A stretch of 12,207 bases of DNA from Acetofilamentum sp. (GTDB taxonomy: Bacteria; Bacteroidota; Bacteroidia; Bacteroidales; DTU049), in contig DYON01000057.1 in the NCBI GenBank assembly GCA_020720525.1, forward strand, positions 1-12,207. The letters run 5' to 3'. Below the pieces are notes generated by a model. It did no database searches. It was not told the origin of the DNA and was given only the letters and a program-made list of their open reading frames with translations. Made by a program: the position numbers and the translations under genes. This document shows, piece by piece, positions 6,398 through 12,207 of this stretch. Each line of letters starts with the position of its first letter. Positions within the stretch are counted from its first letter, which is position 1.

Positions 6398-7380
6398 TTT
6401 ATTGCGCGAATTCGTTTTCTTTTTGGTGAGCATTCGAATTGAATGGTAAGAGAAAATTCGTGAGCACCACCTGATGCGTTTGTTAGCTTCGATACAGTAA
6501 GGTCGTAGCTGTATCCAAAACGAAACGATTGCTGTATGAACCCAAGCAATACAATCACAGCGTCCGAATTGTCGAAATTGTGACGATACCAAACACCACC
6601 AACAAATGGGAACTTATTGAGATACAAGCCATAGTTGAGTTGTTCGAACTTGGCTTGCTTCTGATACATGATGTTGGGCGAAATGCTTGTTTCTTCAATG
6701 GTGCGTTTGCGACTATTATCACCTTCAATACTTATAATAGCACCAGTGTGAACTGTATATTTAATAGGCAACTCCGAAATACTAATAAATCCTTCGTCGG
6801 GAGTAGTTAAGTGAGATGCGGAAAAACCAAAATAAAACCGTTCGCTGTATAAAACCATTCCTGTTGAAAAATCGGCTACGGTTTTTGTGAGTCCATCTGG
6901 TGGATAAACTTCATTGGTATTGAACACAAAGCCGTGGCGTGGATCGATTTGATCGGGAAAGGTTAGTTTTGTCCAATCAAGATTTTTTTGAAGAAATGTG
7001 GCTTGGATACCTGCTCTTAAAGAAAATGTACGGCTGAGAGGTAAATGATAGGAGTATATACCACTTGCCATTGTTGTACTTAATGTTCCTTCGCCAGCAC
7101 GGTCAACATTAACCAATACACCTATTCCACCCGAAAGAGCATCGACATGTTGATCGTAGGAAGCATTGTATGTGACATATTGCCCCGAAATGCTTGGCCA
7201 TTGGTTGCGATAATTCAAAATTAGGCGTGGGCAAATTGGAGTACCAGCCATAGCAGGATTCAGATACAAAGGATTTGCATAGTATTGCGAAAAATGCGGA
7301 TCCTGTGCTGCTGCATCACTAAACGACAGCGCAGTTACAACTACAGCTGCCAATACGAATTTGGTTAAACGTCTGGCCAT
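6382..7380 (-). CDS. PorP/SprF-family type IX secretion outer-membrane protein
   Basis: This 332-aa protein has a signal peptide (cleavage likely after Ala25, AAA-QDP) and the PorP/SprF hallmark FSQYYANPLYLNPAMAGT (30-47) at the mature N-terminus. The rest alternates short hydrophobic and polar strands, as expected of a beta-barrel, and it ends INCPSF with a terminal Phe. Members either belong to the T9SS core (PorP, linked to PorK and PorE) or act as outer-membrane partners of particular surface proteins (SprF with SprB). Here it lies 36 bp upstream of gldJ, mirroring porP upstream of porK(gldK). A partnership with GldJ is therefore plausible, though unproven. I give no symbol because porP and sprF cannot be told apart from sequence alone. 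No adjacent large adhesin is present, which argues against an SprF-type cargo role. Confidence 0.88.
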   Translation of the reverse strand: MARRLTKFVLAAVVVTALSFSDAAAQDPHFSQYYANPLYLNPAMAGTPICPRLILNYRNQWPSISGQYVTYNASYDQHVDALSGGIGVLVNVDRAGEGTLSTTMASGIYSYHLPLSRTFSLRAGIQATFLQKNLDWTKLTFPDQIDPRHGFVFNTNEVYPPDGLTKTVADFSTGMVLYSERFYFGFSASHLTTPDEGFISISELPIKYTVHTGAIISIEGDNSRKRTIEETSISPNIMYQKQAKFEQLNYGLYLNKFPFVGGVWYRHNFDNSDAVIVLLGFIQQSFRFGYSYDLTVSKLTNASGGAHEFSLTIQFECSPKRKRIRAINCPSF

Positions 7381-7398
7381 CGGTTTTTAATTTAATGA

Positions 7399-7406
7399 CA
7401 AAAATA
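7399..7406 (-). promoter_or_regulatory. -7 box upstream of the PorP/SprF-family gene
   Basis: TATTTTTG on the minus strand matches TAnnTTTG perfectly and ends 18 bases before the ATG. No TTG lies 17-23 bases further upstream. It is back to back with the candidate porU promoter about 50 bp away. Confidence 0.4.
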
Positions 7407-7458
7407 TCAATTTTTTTTGGATAATTGCACTTTGTTCGAAAATTTATACTCTTTTTTT

Positions 7459-7489
7459 TTTGAAAGGTTACATTTTGCATGTAATTTTG
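7459..7489 (+). promoter_or_regulatory. Promoter for porU (Bacteroidota type)
   Basis: TTTG (7459-7462), a 19-base spacer and TAATTTTG (7482-7489) match the Bacteroidota housekeeping consensus at both elements and in spacing. Transcription would start near 7495, leaving a leader of about 100 bases before the porU ATG. I see no riboswitch or strong hairpin in that leader. Confidence 0.6.
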
Positions 7490-7598
7490 TTTCGATATTT
7501 GACTAATTCATTGGGACAATATCTAAAATCTGAAAAAATCTGCACAATAAAAGAAAAAGAATTGTGTTATTCTCACAAATTTCCCAGTCTTAAACTGT

Positions 7599-10500
7599 AT
7601 GAAACTATTACTTTTTTGCTTTCTTATCACTGCTTCAGGGCTTATTTTTGCTCAGAATAGATTATTAGAAAATGTCGATGATAAAGCCATTCCTGTAGCA
7701 AAAGATCGAAATGTGGTGATATCCGATTTTTCTGCTGTTCCATGCTATGTTCAGAAAATCGATTTGTCTTACAATAGTGAAGCAATCAATCCAACTATCG
7801 AAGTTGTATCTGTTTCCGAAGCAAGCGAAGCTGAATTGTCGTTGCAAATCTTAAGCGATTTGTCTTCCGATTTCGATGTTCATGTGCAATATTCTACAAT
7901 ACGCAAAACGACATCCGCTTTTGTGTTTATAAATTCCTACAGAAGAAATAGTAACACAGGGAAAGTTGAAAAATTAGTCGATTACAGAGTAAAAAATACT
8001 TTTGCAAATAAAACTAAAGAGCTTCCAACTCAAAAACGCGCTTATGCTTCGCAATCGGTGCTGAATTCTGGAACTTGGTACAAAATAAATACTTCTCAAG
8101 CGGGAATTTATAAAATTAGTTATAGCGACCTCGAGTCGTGGAATATCGATCCCACAACAATCAATACTGCCAACATCCGATTGTTTGGCAATGGACCAAA
8201 AATGCTTCCCGAGCTCAATTCGGGAAATAGAATTGACGATTTGACCGAAAATGCAATATTTGTCGAAGATGGTGGCGATGGTGCATTCGATGCTGACGAT
8301 TACATTTTGTTCTATGCCGAAGGAATTCAATACTGGAATTACGTTTCTGGAACAAATTTCAGCCATGAAATAAATCTGTACAGCGATAAAAGCTATTATT
8401 TTCTCACTTTCGATAATGGTACTGGTCTTCGTTTGCAGAACTTGAATTCAGTGGCAACACCGCCTACTTATACAGTTGATCGTTTTTACGATTTTTCCTC
8501 TTACGAATTGAACCAATACAACTTTATCAAAAGCGGTAAAAACTGGTTTGGCGATGTGTTCGAGTCCATTTCGCTCAATCGAAGCTATTCGTTCTCTTTT
8601 GCCAATGTGATTACCGATTCAACTGCGTCAATTAGAGCTGGTGTTGCTGGCCGTTCATCTACTGCTTCACTTTTTGCTCTCACGAGTGGTTCCAATTCAA
8701 GCAATATTAGCATTGCTCCTACTTCGGGCTACACATCCGATTATGCAATTCAAAATACAGGAAATATTCAGTTTTTACCAACTTCGAACACAATACCTGT
8801 TTCAATTACATACAACCAATCAGGCAACACCCAAGCATCGGGATGGCTCGATTATATTAATGTGTTTGTTTGGCGCAACTTGCTTTTTTCGGGCAATCAA
8901 ATGAGCTTCCGAAATCCTGTAGTGAGTGGAAGTGGAAATATTTGCGAGTATAAACTCGGAAATGCATCTTCGTCTATTAAGGTTTGGGATATCTCGAATC
9001 CGCTTGTGCCAGCTGAGGTGCAAGGCAATTTGGTATCGAACGAATTTACTTTTAATATTCCAAACGACACCCTAAAGCAATTTATCGCCTTCAATGGATT
9101 GCTGTACAATACCCCAGCTTTTACTGGATTGATACAGAATCAAAACTTGCATGCTCTTCCTCAAACCGATTATCTGATTGTTTCGCATTCCTCGTTTCGC
9201 TCGCAGGCTACTGCTATTGGTCAACTTCACCAAGATTTGGAAGGATACAGCTATTTGGTGGTCGATCCGCAAACTATTTACAACGAATTCTCTGGAGGCA
9301 AGCAAGACCCAGTTGCAATTCGCGATTTTGTGAAAATGTTTTACGACCGAGCCAGTGCTCCCGATGAAATGCCGCTATTCCTACTTCTTGTTGGCGATGC
9401 TTCGTACGATTATAAAAATAGAGTTCCCAACAACAACAATTTGTTGCCAACATTTGAGTCGATTAATTCTCTCAATCCAACATCTTCGTATGCTTCCGAC
9501 GATTTTTTTGGGCTTCTCGACGATACCGAAGGATACGATTGCAATGGTAGTCTCGATATTGCTATTGGTCGATTGCCCATTAATTCAACCGAAGAAGCTG
9601 ATGCTATGCTCAACAAGTTGCAAAAATACACCTCCCAAACAAAATTGGAAGTGAGCAGCAGCAATTGCAGCGCTGGTGGGTGCATTGTCTCGAATATGTC
9701 CGATTGGCGCAATCAGATTTGCTTTGTTGCCGACGATGGCGATGGAAATCTTCATTTCAATCAGTCAGATGGATTAGCAAAAAAACTTGATACAACGGCA
9801 AATTTTCTCAATATCGATAAAATTTACCTCGATGCATACAATCAGGTAAGTACCACTGGTGGCGAACGTTGCCCCGAAGTGAACGATGCCATTTCGCAAC
9901 GGGTCGAAAAAGGTGCACTCATTGTCAACTATACAGGCCATGGTGGTGAGGTGGGTTGGACACTCGAGCGCATTCTCGATGTTCCAACCATTCAAAATTG
10001 GACCAACGCCTGCAATTTGCCTGTTTTTATAACAGCTACCTGCGAATTTAGTCGCCTCGACGATCCTGCTCGAACATCTGCTGGCGAACATGTTATTCTT
10101 AATAAGGTGGGCGGTGGAATTGCATTGCTTACAACAACACGTCTAGCATGGGCAAACCACAACGAATCTTTGAACATTTCTTTCTACGAAGCTGCATTCG
10201 ACAACAGTAGCGGTCGTTATCCAACCTTGGGCGAATTGATAGCTTATTCGAAAACCGATAATGGTTCAATTATGGCTTTGCGAAATTTTATGCTCATTGG
10301 AGACCCAGCTCTTACTATGTCGGTTCCCAAAAATTCGATTGTTACAACCAAAATCAATGGGCAGGACGTGGCAGTATTCAACGATACAATTTCGGCATTG
10401 TCGTTTGTTACTATTAAAGGATATATTGCCGATCCAATGGGCGTTATGCTTTCTGGCTTCAATGGAACATTATATCCAACGGTTTACGATAAGGCTATTG

Positions 10501-11414
10501 AAATGAAAACCCTTGCAAATAATCCAGCTGAAAATTATGTGGCCTCGTTTATGTTGCAGAAGAATGTTATCTACAAAGGTAAGGCGAGCATAACCAATGG
10601 CGAGTTTTCATTCTCTTTTATGGTTCCAAAAGACATTCAATACACTTATGGTAATGGGCGAATAAGCTATTATGCCGAAAATGGCTCCGACGACGCAACC
10701 GGTTGGTTCGAAGAATTTACCATTGGTGGCAGTGCCGATACAACCTTGAACGATAATGCGGGCCCCGATATTCGATTGTTTCTCAACACCAACCAGTTTG
10801 TTAGTGGAGGTACCTCGAACGAAGACCCCATTTTGCTTGCTTTTTTAAGCGACGATAATGGGATCAATACTGTGGGAACTGGTATTGGACACGATGTTAC
10901 GGTTACTGTTGACGGAAACACAAGTGGCTCGATTGTACTCAACGATTATTACGAAGCCGAAACCGATAGCTATACCAATGGTACAGTTCGATATCCTTTC
11001 AAATCGCTGGCTGAAGGACCGCATACAATGACATTAAAAGCGTGGGATATTCTCAACAACTCTTCGGAAGCTACCATCGATTTTGTTGTGGCTTCGTCGG
11101 CAGAGCTTGCTCTTACGCATGTGTTGAATTATCCGAATCCATTTACTACGTACACCGAATTTTGGTTCGAGCACAATCAGCCATGTTGTGGGCTCGAAGT
11201 TCAGATACAGATTTTCACCATTACTGGCAAACTATCAAAAACCATTAATCAATCGGTTAATACCAATGGTTTTCGCGCCGACCCAATTCAGTGGGATGGT
11301 ACCGACGACTATGGTGCACCACTCGCACGTGGGGTTTATGTTTATCGGATACGGGTTAAAAACAGCGATGGTCAATATGCCGATAAATCGGAAAAATTGG
11401 TTATCCTAAAATGA
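7599..11414 (+). CDS. porU: Type IX secretion system sortase PorU
   Basis: PorU is the surface-exposed C25-family (gingipain-like) peptidase. It removes the C-terminal signal of T9SS cargo and attaches the mature protein to anionic lipopolysaccharide as part of the PorU-PorV-PorQ-PorZ attachment complex. The 1271-aa protein starts with a signal peptide (cleavage likely after Ala18, IFA-QNR). It has a long N-terminal beta-rich region, then the C25 domain at about 522-905. That domain carries the catalytic His781 in NYTGHGGEVGW and the catalytic Cys815 in FITATCEFSRLDDP. It ends with a type-A T9SS sorting domain (about 1172-1271) that opens with NYPNPF (1177-1182) and contains RGVYVYRIRVK. The length agrees with other PorU proteins (about 1100-1300 aa). 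porV follows by 31 bp. Both catalytic residues are present, so it should be active. Confidence 0.96.
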   Translation: MKLLLFCFLITASGLIFAQNRLLENVDDKAIPVAKDRNVVISDFSAVPCYVQKIDLSYNSEAINPTIEVVSVSEASEAELSLQILSDLSSDFDVHVQYSTIRKTTSAFVFINSYRRNSNTGKVEKLVDYRVKNTFANKTKELPTQKRAYASQSVLNSGTWYKINTSQAGIYKISYSDLESWNIDPTTINTANIRLFGNGPKMLPELNSGNRIDDLTENAIFVEDGGDGAFDADDYILFYAEGIQYWNYVSGTNFSHEINLYSDKSYYFLTFDNGTGLRLQNLNSVATPPTYTVDRFYDFSSYELNQYNFIKSGKNWFGDVFESISLNRSYSFSFANVITDSTASIRAGVAGRSSTASLFALTSGSNSSNISIAPTSGYTSDYAIQNTGNIQFLPTSNTIPVSITYNQSGNTQASGWLDYINVFVWRNLLFSGNQMSFRNPVVSGSGNICEYKLGNASSSIKVWDISNPLVPAEVQGNLVSNEFTFNIPNDTLKQFIAFNGLLYNTPAFTGLIQNQNLHALPQTDYLIVSHSSFRSQATAIGQLHQDLEGYSYLVVDPQTIYNEFSGGKQDPVAIRDFVKMFYDRASAPDEMPLFLLLVGDASYDYKNRVPNNNNLLPTFESINSLNPTSSYASDDFFGLLDDTEGYDCNGSLDIAIGRLPINSTEEADAMLNKLQKYTSQTKLEVSSSNCSAGGCIVSNMSDWRNQICFVADDGDGNLHFNQSDGLAKKLDTTANFLNIDKIYLDAYNQVSTTGGERCPEVNDAISQRVEKGALIVNYTGHGGEVGWTLERILDVPTIQNWTNACNLPVFITATCEFSRLDDPARTSAGEHVILNKVGGGIALLTTTRLAWANHNESLNISFYEAAFDNSSGRYPTLGELIAYSKTDNGSIMALRNFMLIGDPALTMSVPKNSIVTTKINGQDVAVFNDTISALSFVTIKGYIADPMGVMLSGFNGTLYPTVYDKAIEMKTLANNPAENYVASFMLQKNVIYKGKASITNGEFSFSFMVPKDIQYTYGNGRISYYAENGSDDATGWFEEFTIGGSADTTLNDNAGPDIRLFLNTNQFVSGGTSNEDPILLAFLSDDNGINTVGTGIGHDVTVTVDGNTSGSIVLNDYYEAETDSYTNGTVRYPFKSLAEGPHTMTLKAWDILNNSSEATIDFVVASSAELALTHVLNYPNPFTTYTEFWFEHNQPCCGLEVQIQIFTITGKLSKTINQSVNTNGFRADPIQWDGTDDYGAPLARGVYVYRIRVKNSDGQYADKSEKLVILK

Positions 11415-11429
11415 TTTTTTTTAACTTTG
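11397..11429 (+). promoter_or_regulatory. Candidate internal promoter for porV
   Basis: TTG (11397-11399, inside the last porU codons), a 22-base spacer and a perfect TAACTTTG (11422-11429) lie 16 bases before the porV ATG. The -7 box and spacer length are identical to the gldJ promoter match. porV may thus be expressed independently of, and probably more strongly than, porU. Confidence 0.55.
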
Positions 11430-11445
11430 CAAATTATCACAAGAT

Positions 11446-12207
11446 ATGAAGACGATTATGAGAGTATTCTTTTTGACACTGTTTTTTGTAATTACAAGTC
11501 AAATAGCCTTTTCGCAAACATACAACGGAGTTTTGGGGCAGGATGAAGGCGATTTTTTAAATACAATTACAACAGCTGTTCCTTTTTTAATGATAGCCCC
11601 CGATGCTCGTGGAGGAGCTATGGGCGATGCTGGATCGGCAACCACGCCCGATGTACATTCAATGCACTACAATGCCGCCAAATACGCTTTCATCGATCAG
11701 AATATGGGTTTTTCGGTATCGTATAGCCCCTGGCTTGTTAAGCTGGTAAATGATATTAGCTTGGGATACATCACTGGATATAAAAAAATAGACGAAAATC
11801 AAACCATCGCTGGGTCGCTCCGATATTTTTCGCTTGGCGAAATCATTTTTACCGATCAGGTTGGGCAAGAAATTGGACAGTTTAGTCCCAACGAATTTGC
11901 AATCGATGGTGCTTATTGCCGTAAGTTTTCCGATAACATAAGTGGTGCAGTAGCACTTCGCTATATATATTCGAACCTCACTGGTGGTATTTTTGTAAAT
12001 GGTGCTCAATCGAAACCCGGACAATCGGTGGCTACCGATGTTTCTTTCTACTATCAAAAGGAAGTGGAATTAGGTAAAACTCCTGGTTTGTTTTCGTTTG
12101 GGGCGAATGTATCTAATATAGGTGCAAAAATCACCTACACCGAAATCCAATACCGCTCCTTTATTCCAATCAACTTGCGATTGGGACCTGCATTGCAGAT
12201 GGATATC
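11446..12207 (+). CDS. porV: Type IX secretion outer-membrane shuttle protein PorV (partial, 3' end missing)
   Basis: PorV (LptO) is an outer-membrane beta-barrel of the FadL type. It receives T9SS cargo from the SprA/Sov channel and delivers it to PorU. An open frame of 254 codons reaches the right edge of the window; full-length homologues are about 370-400 aa. It starts with a signal peptide (cleavage likely after Ser23, AFS-QTY). The mature N-terminus then gives AVPFLMIAPDARGGAMGDAG and a following HSMHYNAAKYAF, both diagnostic of PorV. The segments that follow (for example FSLGEIIFTD and AVALRYIYSNL) fit barrel strands. The ATG at 11446 is the first in frame before the signal peptide. 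The position directly after porU supports the call, and PorQ is a less likely alternative. Confidence 0.93.
   Translation, partial: MKTIMRVFFLTLFFVITSQIAFSQTYNGVLGQDEGDFLNTITTAVPFLMIAPDARGGAMGDAGSATTPDVHSMHYNAAKYAFIDQNMGFSVSYSPWLVKLVNDISLGYITGYKKIDENQTIAGSLRYFSLGEIIFTDQVGQEIGQFSPNEFAIDGAYCRKFSDNISGAVALRYIYSNLTGGIFVNGAQSKPGQSVATDVSFYYQKEVELGKTPGLFSFGANVSNIGAKITYTEIQYRSFIPINLRLGPALQMDI

Noticed and set aside
6335..6592. 85-aa minus-strand ORF over the PorP-like/gldJ junction
   Set aside because: It is a shadow frame over the end of the PorP-like gene with no family features.
7460..7660. 66-aa plus-strand ORF overlapping the porU start
   Set aside because: It starts at a TTG within the promoter and runs out of frame into the porU signal peptide. 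Best explained as leader sequence.
11659..12057. 132-aa minus-strand ORF
   Set aside because: It lies entirely opposite porV, whose frame is open with a signal peptide and family motifs. The antisense translation looks random.

Overview
The window looks like chromosomal DNA of a member of the Bacteroidota. It carries type IX secretion (T9SS) and gliding genes known only from that phylum (porU, porV, gldJ and a PorP/SprF-family gene). Several genes are preceded by the phylum's promoter signature (TTG or TTTG, then a spacer, then TAnnTTTG), and Shine-Dalgarno sequences are mostly absent. Everything recognised belongs to the cell envelope, and I see no phage, insertion sequence, CRISPR, tRNA or rRNA.

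Layout. Positions 1-428 contain no convincing gene, but hold a nested inverted repeat centred at 34/35 and a short tandem repeat. From 7380 down to 429, seven genes run on the minus strand. In transcription order they are a PorP/SprF-family outer-membrane protein, the lipoprotein gldJ, murF, anmK, exbB, exbD and a TonB-like energy transducer. A 218-bp divergent intergenic region (7381-7598) separates them from two plus-strand genes: complete porU (1271 aa, the C25-family T9SS sortase) and the first 254 codons of porV, which runs off the right edge and is otherwise unannotated.

How the genes fit together. PorU and PorV are core parts of the attachment complex that cleaves and anchors T9SS cargo at the cell surface. 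GldJ is an outer-membrane lipoprotein needed for gliding and for stability of the T9SS ring component GldK in Flavobacterium. The PorP/SprF gene directly upstream of gldJ repeats the porP-porK(gldK) arrangement of the core T9SS operon. MurF makes the last cytoplasmic peptidoglycan precursor peptide bond, AnmK recycles anhydro-MurNAc, and ExbB-ExbD-TonB form a proton-driven motor that energises the outer membrane. The block therefore links secretion, peptidoglycan and trans-envelope energy genes.

Regulation readable from sequence. There are good promoter matches before porU, porV and gldJ. An intrinsic terminator sits after gldJ with its T-tract ending at the murF start codon, and a -7-like box abuts its outer side. 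A 14-bp direct repeat abuts a -7-like box before exbB. The ORFs starting at TTG for exbB and anmK were shortened to internal ATG codons for the reasons given in those entries.

I found no entirely new multi-gene system. The most interesting points are the PorP-GldJ pairing, the hairpin at the murF start, the promoter-proximal repeat before exbB, and the concentric palindrome at the left edge.
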